Shown here one piece after another: positions 1 through 5,983 of a stretch of 7,852 bases of DNA (positions are counted from its first letter, which is position 1; each line of letters starts with the position of its first letter). Below the pieces are notes generated by a model that did not search any database, was not told where the DNA came from, and worked only from the letters and a program-made list of their open reading frames with translations. The translations under genes and the position numbers were made by a program. Source of the stretch: DSNY01 sp037446035 (GTDB lineage: Bacteria; Pseudomonadota; Gammaproteobacteria; Burkholderiales; Burkholderiaceae_F); NCBI GenBank assembly GCA_037446035.1, contig JBBIJJ010000166.1, positions 1 through 7,852 on the forward strand. The letters run 5' to 3'.

Positions 1-124
1 CGGTTTCGCTCCACGCTTCCTCCCCACACTCGGTCGCCCTCGTGCAGTTGCGCTTCGCTTCGTTCGCTGTGGCCAACTCACGGGAGGACTTTCACCTCCA
101 AGATCGCGCCCATGCTGGGCGCAC
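1..124 (-). mobile_element. 5' end of a group II intron (partial, runs off left edge)
   Basis: Read on the minus strand from base 124 leftwards, the sequence begins GTGCGCCCAGC and folds at once into a 7-bp hairpin (106-112 with 116-122, 3-nt loop). It then forms a second hairpin, GGAGG-TGAAAGT-CCTCC (83-87 with 95-99). Bacterial group II introns start with GUGYG. The Ll.LtrB intron opens with the nearly identical GUGCGCCCAG...GGG hairpin, and a GGUGAAAGUCC-type stem is usual in domain I. The rest (1-82) continues as GC-rich structured sequence with no plausible reading frame, as expected for domain I RNA. The intron-encoded reverse transcriptase, domains II-VI and the 3' splice site would lie left of the window. 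This is a self-splicing, retromobile RNA. The class cannot be decided from 124 nt. The call rests on recalled consensus, not on a covariance search. Confidence 0.8.
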
Positions 125-134
125 AACGGGCGAC

Positions 135-162
135 GGCCGCCCGCGTGGCGGCCTCGTTTTTT
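135..162 (+). terminator. Intrinsic (Rho-independent) terminator beside the intron
   Basis: A perfect 7-bp GC stem (GGCCGCC at 135-141, GGCGGCC at 147-153) with a 5-nt loop is followed after TCG by six T residues (157-162). This is a standard rightward terminator, probably for a gene whose body lies left of the intron. On the minus strand the same stem precedes the intron start by 10 nt (125-134), so it may also have served as the intron's landing hairpin. It separates the acylphosphatase gene from whatever lies upstream. Confidence 0.8.
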
Positions 163-215
163 GCGGCTTCGCTATGCTGTGCGCCGGTGCGTCGAGCGGA
201 ACCGAACGCGACGGG

Positions 216-509
216 ATGGCGCAGCAAACGATCCACCTCCGTATCGAAGGCGTCGTGCAGGGCGTCGGATTCCGCGACGGCCTGTGCGACGTCGCGCGGC
301 GTTTCCGCGTCGACGGCTGGGTGCGCAACCGCAGCGACGGTTCGCTCGAAGCGGTCGCGCGCGGCACCCCGGCGGCGTGCGAGTCGCTGCTGGCGTGGGC
401 GCGCCGCGGGCCACCGGCCGCGCGCGTCGATCGCATCGACACGCGCCCGGCGACGCGCGAAGAAGAAGCGCTCGTCGCACCGGGCTTCCGCCGCCTGCCG
501 ACGGCGTGA
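216..509 (+). CDS. acyP: Acylphosphatase
   Basis: This 97-residue protein is the usual size for acylphosphatase, which hydrolyses carboxyl-phosphate bonds in small acyl phosphates in the cytoplasm. The signature is clear: GVVQGVGFR at residues 12-20, with the phosphate-binding Arg20, then GWVRNRSDG at 34-42, with the catalytic Asn38. The spacing fits the ferredoxin-like acylphosphatase fold. The ATG at 216 is chosen because the typical N-terminal beta strand (TIHLRIEG) begins right after it. An in-frame extension back to base 42 would run through the terminator and the intron end. The ribosome site is weak: there is no good AGGAG just upstream, only GCGGA near 196-200. A TATGCT at 173-178 could be a -10, but no -35 fits. 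The gene is convergent with the lipase-like gene, with 31 bp between stops. No functional tie to its neighbours is visible. Confidence 0.93.
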   Translation: MAQQTIHLRIEGVVQGVGFRDGLCDVARRFRVDGWVRNRSDGSLEAVARGTPAACESLLAWARRGPPAARVDRIDTRPATREEEALVAPGFRRLPTA

Positions 510-516
510 ACGCGAC

Positions 517-535
517 CGCGCCGATGTGCGGCGCG
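517..535. terminator. GC hairpin between two convergent genes
   Basis: CGCGCCG (517-523) and CGGCGCG (529-535) form a perfect 7-bp stem with a 5-nt loop inside the 31-bp gap between the convergent acylphosphatase and lipase stops. The symmetry would let it work on transcripts from either side. It has no T-tract on either strand, so it is at best a weak or Rho-assisted terminator or a 3'-end stabiliser. The surrounding sequence is so GC-rich that a chance stem is possible. Confidence 0.4.
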
Positions 536-540
536 CGCGC

Positions 541-1665
541 TCAGGAGCCGTTCTGCGCGATCGCGGCGGCCGCGGCGTCCCACGTAGCTGCGAACGCCGC
601 CGGCGTGAATCCCGCACCCGACGGCAGCCAGTCGGCGGTCCTGCCGCCGGCCAGCGTGTAGTGCCCGACCACATCGAGGTGGTCGGCGCGCGCGACGTGC
701 AGCACGCGACCGTGCAACTGCGACAGCGTGGGCACGATGCCGTCGTTGGTCGCTGGCGTCACCTTGAAACCGAGCGCGCGTTCGAGCGCGCGCCGCGTCG
801 CCGCGTCCGGTTGCGGGTACGGATAGCGCGGGTGCGGCCGCGCGGCGAGCGCGTGCAGCAGCCGAAACAGCCCGCGCAGCGCTACGTATTCGGGATCGAG
901 CAGCGCCTTCGACACAAGCCGCTCGCGCGGCGTCGGCACACCGGCGACGATGCAGCCGTAGTCGATGCCGGCGCGATCGACGGCGACGGCATCGAACAGA
1001 TCCATGCCCTCGGGCGTCAGTTGCAGCACCGCCCCCTGATCGCGCTCGATCTCGCCGAGATAGCGCCACACGGGATTGCGGCGAGCGAAGCGGATCCGGC
1101 GCAGCAAGCCATCGGCGATGCGGTCGAGCGGGCCTTCCCGCCGTCCCAGCCAGTCATCCAGCCGCGCCACCATCGACAGCGCCTTGGCGGCCGCGAGGAT
1201 CGTGCCTCGCCCCTGCCCCGAGGTGGCCAGCGCGCTGGCCACCAGCAGCAGCGTTTGTCCCTGCATCGTCAAGAAGTCGTTGGCGAGCGGCGTGCCGTGA
1301 TGCGGCGTGGCGACCGCGATCGCCGTGCGTGTGGCGCGGCCGATGCGCTCGACCGTGTCGTCGCCCGCGATCTTCGCGCCCGGACTCAGTAGCAGGCGCA
1401 CGTCGAGCCCGCCGGTTGAGTGACCGACGAAGTGCAGTTCGCGCGCAGACAGGCCGCCGCTGCGGATGACCTGCCGACGCAGCGCATCGGCGCGGCGCGG
1501 AATCGATGCGGTCGGCTGCGTGCGGCAGCGGACGATGCGCCCCGCAACCCCGCGCCGGCGCAGCGCGCGATCGAGCGCCTGCACCACGCTCTCGAAGTAG
1601 CTCACCGCGCCGACCGAGGTGAAGCCGAAGAAGCCCGGCACCAGGAAGACGAGACGCGTCGACAT
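541..1665 (-). CDS. Lipase/esterase-like alpha/beta hydrolase
   Basis: This 374-residue protein has the order of motifs seen in lipase-type alpha/beta hydrolases. An early beta strand with VFLVPGFFGF (6-15) provides the oxyanion-hole loop. The nucleophile elbow is GHSTGG (81-86), with Ser83 as nucleophile, and PHHGTPLA (121-128) is the conserved post-elbow segment of lipase families. NDGIVPT (307-313) offers Asp308 as the acid, and His329 or His335 in DHLDVVGHY (328-336) completes the triad. It probably hydrolyses carboxylic esters; the natural substrate is unknown. No signal peptide or lipobox is seen, so a cytoplasmic location is likely. The ATG at 1665 is preferred over an in-frame extension to 1770 because the first core strand starts at residue 5. 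The ribosome site is poor (AGG about 12-14 nt upstream). The gene diverges from the TTT operon, with 180 bp between starts. Confidence 0.85.
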   Translation of the reverse strand: MSTRLVFLVPGFFGFTSVGAVSYFESVVQALDRALRRRGVAGRIVRCRTQPTASIPRRADALRRQVIRSGGLSARELHFVGHSTGGLDVRLLLSPGAKIAGDDTVERIGRATRTAIAVATPHHGTPLANDFLTMQGQTLLLVASALATSGQGRGTILAAAKALSMVARLDDWLGRREGPLDRIADGLLRRIRFARRNPVWRYLGEIERDQGAVLQLTPEGMDLFDAVAVDRAGIDYGCIVAGVPTPRERLVSKALLDPEYVALRGLFRLLHALAARPHPRYPYPQPDAATRRALERALGFKVTPATNDGIVPTLSQLHGRVLHVARADHLDVVGHYTLAGGRTADWLPSGAGFTPAAFAATWDAAAAAIAQNGS

Positions 1666-1799
1666 GGCGCGATTGTGCCTGCGAGCCGTGTCGGCAGCGG
1701 CGCGCGCTCCCTCTACGGCCGGCCGGCCTTGGGCGTCGGCCGCGGTGCCGCACGTCCGCAGCGCGCGCAAGCGGGCGCGTTTTCCGGTTTAATCCCGGC

Positions 1800-1821
1800 T
1801 CGCGACCCCACGCGGTCGCGA
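1800..1821. promoter_or_regulatory. Perfect 8-bp inverted repeat, candidate operator or leader hairpin of the TTT operon
   Basis: TCGCGACC (1800-1807) and GGTCGCGA (1814-1821) are exact inverted repeats around the 6-nt CCACGC. They lie about 7 nt after a possible -10 (TTTAAT, 1788-1793), so they would overlap or immediately follow the transcription start, and they end 9 nt before the Shine-Dalgarno of tctC-1. A dyad there fits a repressor operator. As RNA it would fold into a stable 5'-leader hairpin just upstream of the ribosome site. No regulator gene is present in the window, so the binding protein, if any, is unknown. Confidence 0.5.
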
Positions 1822-1830
1822 CAAGAAACG

Positions 1831-1838
1831 AGAGGAGA
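1831..1838 (+). promoter_or_regulatory. Ribosome binding site of tctC-1, fixing a GTG start
   Basis: AGAGGAGA lies 7 nt before the GTG at 1846. It is the only strong Shine-Dalgarno in this stretch. It selects GTG over the out-of-frame ATG at 1850, and it rejects the long in-frame extension back to 1420, which lies antisense to the lipase gene. Confidence 0.8.
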
Positions 1839-1845
1839 CGTTGCC

Positions 1846-2841
1846 GTGAATGTCCGTCGCGCGCTGTGCGCGTCGCTGCTTTTTTGCGCCTTGTCGCCGT
1901 GGGCGGCGAGCGCGCAATCGCCCGCCTATCCCACCAAGCCGATCCGACTGATCGTCCCCTATCCGCCCGGTGGCCCGCTCGACACCGCCGCGCGCGCGCT
2001 CGTCGAACGCGTCAAGGATTCGCTCGGCACGGTCGTCGTCGAAAACCGCGCCGGCGCCGGCGGCAACATCGGCGTCGACCTGCTCGCCAAATCTGCGCCC
2101 GACGGCTACACGATCGGCATCGGCGCAGTGGCCACGCACGCGATCAATCCGTGGCTGTTCGCGAAGCTGCCGTACGACCCGCTGAAGGACTTCGCGCCGA
2201 TCACGCTGATCGCGCACGTGCCCAACGTGCTGGTGATGCCGCCGGAAACCGCCGCCAGGTACGGGATCGACTCGGTGCGCGATCTGATCGAGTACGCGCG
2301 CAAGCACCCGGGCCGGCTCAACTACGCGTCCGGCGGCAACGGCAGCGGCGGGCACATGGCCGGCGAGCTGCTGAAGTCGATGGCGCGCATCTCGATCGTC
2401 CATATCCCGTACGCGGGCGCCGCGCCCGCGCAACTGGGGCTGCTGGCAGGGCAGACCGAGCTGATGTTCGACAACCTGGCCTCGGCCGCGCCGCAGATCC
2501 GCGCCGGCAAGCTGCGCGCCTTCGCGGTGACGACCGCCGCGCGTTCGGCGAGCTTTCCGGAGCTGCCGACGATGGCCGAGGCCGGGGGCAAGGCGCTCGC
2601 CGGCTTCGACGTCAGCACCTGGTTCGGCCTCTTCGCGCCGGCCGGCACGCCGACTGCGATCGTCGATCGCCTCAACGCGGAGTTCCGCCGCGCGCTCGCT
2701 TCCGCCGAGCTGCGCGAGCGGCTCGCGCGCATGGGTGCGGAGCCGGCGCCGACGACGCCTTCGGAGTTCGCCGCCTTCGTCGGCGCCGAGCTCGCCAAGT
2801 ACGAGCGCGTGGTCAAGTTTTCCGGCGCGAAGGTGGATTGA
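1846..2841 (+). CDS. tctC: TctC/Bug-type periplasmic solute-binding protein (first of two)
   Basis: This 331-residue protein has the normal length for the Bug/TctC family, the extracytoplasmic binding component of tripartite tricarboxylate transporters. A Sec signal peptide is clear: RR at residues 4-5, a hydrophobic core (6-18) and an ASA|Q cleavage site after residue 23. The mature protein opens with the family hallmark YPTKPIRLIVPYPPGGPLD (28-46), followed by VVVENRAGAGGNIG (63-76) and APDGYTI (84-90). It continues with YDPLKDFAPIT (110-120), NYASGGNGSGGH (159-170), HIPYAGAAPAQL (186-197) and DNLASAAPQIRAGKLRA (209-225). The PPGG and PYAG loops normally contact the carboxylate ligand. The ligand is unknown; family members bind citrate, glutamate, aspartate, nicotinate, terephthalate and others. 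It is the first gene of the operon, with tctB 73 bp downstream. The start is GTG, set by AGAGGAGA. Confidence 0.93.
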   Translation: MNVRRALCASLLFCALSPWAASAQSPAYPTKPIRLIVPYPPGGPLDTAARALVERVKDSLGTVVVENRAGAGGNIGVDLLAKSAPDGYTIGIGAVATHAINPWLFAKLPYDPLKDFAPITLIAHVPNVLVMPPETAARYGIDSVRDLIEYARKHPGRLNYASGGNGSGGHMAGELLKSMARISIVHIPYAGAAPAQLGLLAGQTELMFDNLASAAPQIRAGKLRAFAVTTAARSASFPELPTMAEAGGKALAGFDVSTWFGLFAPAGTPTAIVDRLNAEFRRALASAELRERLARMGAEPAPTTPSEFAAFVGAELAKYERVVKFSGAKVD

Positions 2842-2865
2842 GCATCGAGCAGGCTGCACAACGAA

Positions 2866-2896
2866 GCCGGGCGTACGCACCGGCGCGCGACCCGGC
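2866..2896 (+). repeat. Inverted repeat in the tctC-1/tctB gap
   Basis: GCCGGG (2866-2871) can pair with CCCGGC (2891-2896) across a 19-nt loop, which itself holds most of the palindrome GCGTACGC (2871-2878). It lies just after tctC-1 and before the tctB ribosome site. Such hairpins after a binding-protein gene can protect its mRNA end and give more binding protein than permease. No T-tract follows, so it is not a terminator. In DNA this GC-rich it could be chance. Confidence 0.3.
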
Positions 2897-2903
2897 ATCG
2901 CCT

Positions 2904-2910
2904 GAGGAGA
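2904..2910 (+). promoter_or_regulatory. Ribosome binding site of tctB, fixing a GTG start
   Basis: GAGGAGA stands 4 nt before the GTG at 2915 (AGGAG core with 5 nt spacing) and makes that codon the start. It closely resembles the site before tctC-1. Confidence 0.75.
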
Positions 2911-2914
2911 CGAC

Positions 2915-3376
2915 GTGAAAATCAGAAACCCGAAAAACTTCTGGTCGGGCGTGATGTTTCTTGCGCTCGGACTGTTCTTTGCGCTGTTCGCGCAGAACTA
3001 CGAGATGGGGACGGCGCAACGCATGGGACCGGCGTACTTTCCGACCGTCCTGGGTGCACTGCTGGCACTGCTCGGACTCGGCATCGCGATCGGCGGGCTG
3101 GCGCGCGAAGGCCGCGACGGCCGGATCGAGCGTTTCCACTTCGGCCCGCTGGCGTGGATCATCGGTGCGATCGTCGTCTACGGCGTGCTGCTGCGCACGG
3201 CGGGGCTGGTCGTTTCGCTGGTCGCGCTGGTGGTCATCTCGATGCTCGGCAGCCACGAGTTCAGGTGGAAGGAGGCGGTCGCGGTCAGTGTCGTCATGGG
3301 CGCGATCGTCTACCTCGTCTTCATCTACGGGCTGAAGCTGACGATCCCGGTCTGGCCGGCGTTCCTGCAGAACTGA
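2915..3376 (+). CDS. tctB: TctB, small membrane subunit of a tripartite tricarboxylate transporter
   Basis: This 153-residue very hydrophobic protein matches the TctB (DUF1468) family, whose members are about 150 residues with four to five membrane helices. Likely helices are 11-27, 43-62, 79-93, 96-111 and 121-140. The conserved loop between the first two, QRMGPAYFPTVLG (35-47), is the clearest family mark. TctB joins the large subunit TctA in the inner membrane and is needed for ion-driven uptake of the solute delivered by TctC. The GTG start is supported by GAGGAGA. It is followed after only 18 nt by tctA, so the two membrane subunits are co-translated. Confidence 0.92.
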   Translation: MKIRNPKNFWSGVMFLALGLFFALFAQNYEMGTAQRMGPAYFPTVLGALLALLGLGIAIGGLAREGRDGRIERFHFGPLAWIIGAIVVYGVLLRTAGLVVSLVALVVISMLGSHEFRWKEAVAVSVVMGAIVYLVFIYGLKLTIPVWPAFLQN

Positions 3377-3394
3377 CCCGCGGCGGAGACGACG

Positions 3395-4900
3395 ATGGAA
3401 CTGATCAGCAACCTCGCGCTCGGGTTCGCCACGGCGCTGACGCCGATCAACCTGCTGTACGCGTTCATCGGCGTGCTGGTCGGCACGCTGATCGGCGTGC
3501 TGCCGGGCATCGGGCCGATCGCCACGCTGGCGATGCTGCTGCCGACGACGTACGCGCTGCCGCCGACTTCGGCGCTGATCATGCTGGCCGGGATCTACTA
3601 CGGCGCGCAGTACGGCGGCTCGACGACCGCGATCCTGGTCAACCTGCCGGGCGAATCCGCCTCGGTCGTAACCTGCATCGACGGCTACCAGATGGCGCGC
3701 AAGGGCCGCGCCGGCGCGGCGCTGGCGGTCGCCGCGCTCGGTTCGTTCTTCGCGGGCACGGTGGCAACCGTGATCGTCGCCGCGCTGGCCAGCCCGATGG
3801 TCGAGTTCGCGTTTAAGTTCGGACCGGCCGAGTATTTCTCGCTGATGGTGCTCGGCCTGATCGGCGCGGTCGTGCTGGCCTCGGGTTCGCTCGTCAAGGC
3901 GGTTGCGATGATCCTGCTCGGACTGCTGCTCGGGCTGGTTGGCACCGACGTCAATTCCGGCGTGGCACGCTTTTCGTTCGACGTCCCGGAACTCACGGAC
4001 GGCATCGGCTTCGTCGCGATCGCGATGGGCGTGTTCGGCTTCGCCGAGATCATCGCCAACGTCGAAAAACGCGAGCACCGCGAGGTGTTCACCGACCGCG
4101 TAGGCCGGCTGTGGCCGAGCGGCGAGGAGTTCCGGAAGGCCGCACCGTCGGCCGTGCGCGGCACGCTGCTCGGATCGATCCTCGGCGTGCTGCCCGGCGG
4201 CGGCGCGCTGCTGGCGGCGTTCGCGGCCTACACGGTCGAGAAGAAGATCGCGAAGGACCCTTCGCAGTTCGGCAAAGGCGCCGTGCAGGGCGTGGCCGGA
4301 CCGGAGTCGGCCAACAACGCCGGCGCGCAGACTTCGTTCATCCCGATGCTGACGCTCGGCATCCCGCCGAACGCGGTGATGGCGCTGATGATCGGAGCGA
4401 TGACGATCCACAACATCCAGCCCGGTCCCCAGGTGATGTCGAGCAATCCGGCGCTGTTCTGGGGGCTGATCGCGTCGATGTGGATCGGCAACCTGATCCT
4501 GGTGATCCTGAATCTGCCGCTGATCGGGCTGTGGGTGCAGCTTCTGAAGGTGCCGTATCGCTGGCTGTATCCGGCGATCCTCGTGTTCTGCTGCATCGGC
4601 GTGTACTCGATCAACAACAACACGTTCGACGTGTTCATGACGGCCGCCTTCGGCGTCGTCGGCTACGTGTTCTACAAGCTCAAGTGCGAACCGGCGCCGC
4701 TGCTGCTCGGCTTCATCCTCGGACCGATGATGGAGGAGAACCTGCGGCGCGCGATGCTGCTGTCGCGCGGCGATCCGATGACGTTCGTCACGCGCCCGCT
4801 GTCGCTGACGCTGCTGCTGATGGCAGTCGCTCTGCTGGTGATCGTTGCGCTCCCCGCCATCAAGGCCAAGCGCGAGGAGGCATTCCATGAAGTCGACTGA
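3395..4900 (+). CDS. tctA: TctA, large membrane subunit of a tripartite tricarboxylate transporter
   Basis: This 501-residue polytopic protein has the usual TctA length of about 500 and roughly a dozen hydrophobic segments. Both halves carry the family's repeated signature. The N-terminal half has GTLIGVLPGIGPIATLAMLLP (30-50), YYGAQYGGSTTAILVNLPGE (68-87) and IDGYQMARKGRAG (95-107). The second half has GSILGVLPGGGALLAA (260-275), GVAGPESANNAGAQTSFIPM (299-318) and TLGIPPNAVMALM (320-332). The paired LPGxG and PGE/PES-NN loops are thought to form the substrate and cation path. The short hydrophilic tail AKREEAFHEVD ends the protein. It forms the secondary, ion-gradient-driven permease with TctB. 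GGAG at 3385-3388 supports the ATG. Its last 14 nt overlap tctC-2. Confidence 0.96.
   Translation: MELISNLALGFATALTPINLLYAFIGVLVGTLIGVLPGIGPIATLAMLLPTTYALPPTSALIMLAGIYYGAQYGGSTTAILVNLPGESASVVTCIDGYQMARKGRAGAALAVAALGSFFAGTVATVIVAALASPMVEFAFKFGPAEYFSLMVLGLIGAVVLASGSLVKAVAMILLGLLLGLVGTDVNSGVARFSFDVPELTDGIGFVAIAMGVFGFAEIIANVEKREHREVFTDRVGRLWPSGEEFRKAAPSAVRGTLLGSILGVLPGGGALLAAFAAYTVEKKIAKDPSQFGKGAVQGVAGPESANNAGAQTSFIPMLTLGIPPNAVMALMIGAMTIHNIQPGPQVMSSNPALFWGLIASMWIGNLILVILNLPLIGLWVQLLKVPYRWLYPAILVFCCIGVYSINNNTFDVFMTAAFGVVGYVFYKLKCEPAPLLLGFILGPMMEENLRRAMLLSRGDPMTFVTRPLSLTLLLMAVALLVIVALPAIKAKREEAFHEVD
4875..4880 (+). promoter_or_regulatory. Perfect Shine-Dalgarno of tctC-2 inside the 3' end of tctA
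   Basis: AGGAGG lies 6 nt before the ATG at 4887, within codons of tctA. It is the strongest ribosome site of the operon. It sets the tctC-2 start inside the tctA coding region, which implies translational coupling or re-initiation by ribosomes finishing tctA at 4900. Confidence 0.85.
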
Positions 4901-5909
4901 GCGCGGCGCGGATTGCGCAGCGCGCACGAACCGCCAACGACGCCGGGCCGATGCGGCAAGGCGCCTGGCGTTGAAACTGCTGCTCGCGCTGGCGCCGGTG
5001 GCGGCACTCGCGCAGTACCCGACCAAGCCGATTCGGCTCGTCGTGCCGTTTCCGCCGGCAGGCGCCACCGACATCGTCTCGCGCGAACTGGCGCGACACC
5101 TGTCGGAGCGCCTGCGGCAGCAGGTGATCGTCGACAACCGTCCCGGCGCGGGCGGCGCACTCGGCAGCGACATCGTCGCCAAGAGCGCGCCCGACGGCTA
5201 CACGATCCAGATGGCGACCAGCTCGACGCACGCGATCGGTCCGCTGCTGAACCCGAAGACGCCGTACGACCCGCGCGGCGACTTCACTCCGATCGCGCAC
5301 GTTGCCGATTCGCCCAACGTGCTGCTGGTGGCGCCGAACGTCGCCGCCAATGACGTCCACGAGCTGGTCGCACTGCTGAAGCGCTCGCCCGGCCGCTACA
5401 ACTACGGCTCCAGCGGCAACGGCACCATCGTTCACCTGACCTCGGAACTGTTCAAGGCGATGACGGGAACGTTCGTCGTGCACATCCCCTATCGCGGCAC
5501 CGCGCTCGTGATTCCCGACATGTTGTCCGGCCAGATCCATCTGCTGTGCGACAACATCGCCTCGGCGCTGCCGCATCTGAAGGATGGCAAGCTGCGCGCG
5601 CTCGGCGTCACCTCGCGGGCGCCTTCGCCGCTGCTGCCCGGCGTGCCGCCGGTGGCGCAGGCGGTGCCCGGCTTCGAATCGGTGACCTGGTTCGGCGTGT
5701 TCGGACCGAAGGGGCTGCCGGCGGAGGTCGTGCAGCGGCTCAACGGCGAGATCAACGCGGTGCTCAGGTCGCCCGAGTTCGTCGAGCGCGCTCGCGCGCT
5801 CGGCTTCGAGCCCGCCGGTGGCAGCCCGCAGGACTTCGCCGCGCTGGTCGCGCGCGAAACCGACAAATGGGCCAGGCTGATCCGGGAGCGCAAGATCACG
5901 CTGCAGTGA
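4887..5909 (+). CDS. tctC: TctC/Bug-type periplasmic solute-binding protein (second of two)
   Basis: This 340-residue paralogue of the first binding protein carries the family order: YPTKPIRLVVPFPPAGATD (44-62), VIVDNRPGAGGALGSD (80-95), APDGYTIQ (101-108), YDPRGDFTPIA (127-137), NYGSSGNGTIVHL (172-184), HIPYRGTALVIPD (199-211), DNIASALPHLKDGKLRA (222-238) and TWFGVFGPKG (267-276). The signal peptide is unusually long. About 23 polar, basic residues precede RRLALK (25-30), a hydrophobic stretch follows, and ALA|Q cleavage is expected after residue 42. RRxxLK leaves a Tat-like signal possible, though the phenylalanine usual in that motif is absent. The first ligand loop reads PPAGATD where its sibling has PPGGPLD, so the two probably differ in ligand or affinity. 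Translation is coupled to tctA by a 14-nt overlap, and a GGT-family gene follows after 74 bp. Confidence 0.92.
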   Translation: MKSTERGADCAARTNRQRRRADAARRLALKLLLALAPVAALAQYPTKPIRLVVPFPPAGATDIVSRELARHLSERLRQQVIVDNRPGAGGALGSDIVAKSAPDGYTIQMATSSTHAIGPLLNPKTPYDPRGDFTPIAHVADSPNVLLVAPNVAANDVHELVALLKRSPGRYNYGSSGNGTIVHLTSELFKAMTGTFVVHIPYRGTALVIPDMLSGQIHLLCDNIASALPHLKDGKLRALGVTSRAPSPLLPGVPPVAQAVPGFESVTWFGVFGPKGLPAEVVQRLNGEINAVLRSPEFVERARALGFEPAGGSPQDFAALVARETDKWARLIRERKITLQ

Positions 5910-5924
5910 CGCCTGACACGGCCC

Positions 5925-5966
5925 GCCGCGCACGCGGCCGGTCAACGAACCTCGCCGCCGCGGCGG
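5925..5966. repeat. Two GC palindromes between tctC-2 and the GGT-family gene
   Basis: In the 74-bp gap, GCCGC (5925-5929) pairs with GCGGC (5934-5938) around a 4-nt loop. A 12-bp perfect palindrome CCGCCGCGGCGG lies at 5955-5966, 17 nt before the next start. Neither is followed by a T-run, so read-through into the GGT-family gene is likely. They could trim or stabilise the mRNA, or be chance in GC-rich DNA. Confidence 0.3.
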
Positions 5967-5983
5967 TAACGAATTCACGAGCG

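Larger units (their letters stand above)
1666..1845. promoter_or_regulatory. Divergent intergenic region carrying promoters for the lipase gene and the TTT operon
   Basis: This 180-bp gap lies between the start of the leftward lipase gene and the GTG of tctC-1, so both transcription starts should lie here. For the rightward operon, TTTAAT at 1788-1793 matches the -10 consensus at five of six bases. No recognisable -35 sits 16-18 bp upstream, where the sequence is GCGCGCAA-like, which suggests an activator-dependent or weak promoter. A 12-bp GGCCGGCCGGCC palindrome lies at 1717-1728. No convincing leftward -10/-35 pair was found. Confidence 0.4.

Noticed and set aside
42..215. N-terminal extension of acylphosphatase
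   Set aside because: It would translate the group II intron end and the terminator. The family's first strand begins right after the ATG at 216.
112..1392. A 426-codon plus-strand frame covering acylphosphatase and the lipase gene
   Set aside because: It overlaps acylphosphatase out of frame and is antisense to the lipase-like gene. The product is arginine- and alanine-rich without motifs.
1717..1728. GGCCGGCCGGCC palindrome as a regulatory site
   Set aside because: It is a simple GC tandem expected by chance in this composition, and its position relative to either promoter is uninformative.
1420..1845. N-terminal extension of tctC-1
   Set aside because: It runs antisense into the lipase gene and places the signal peptide in the middle of the protein. 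The GTG at 1846 has a strong ribosome site.
2813..5182. A 789-codon open frame on the minus strand across tctB, tctA and the start of tctC-2
   Set aside because: It is antisense to three clearly recognisable genes. Its product is a low-complexity run of Arg, Asp, Gln and His, typical of the complementary frame of GC-rich codons. It has no recognisable domain.
4860..5978. A 372-codon minus-strand frame opposite tctC-2
   Set aside because: It is a shadow of a well-supported binding-protein gene. The composition is arginine-rich and no motif is present. The minus frame at 1789-2898 opposite tctC-1 is rejected for the same reason.
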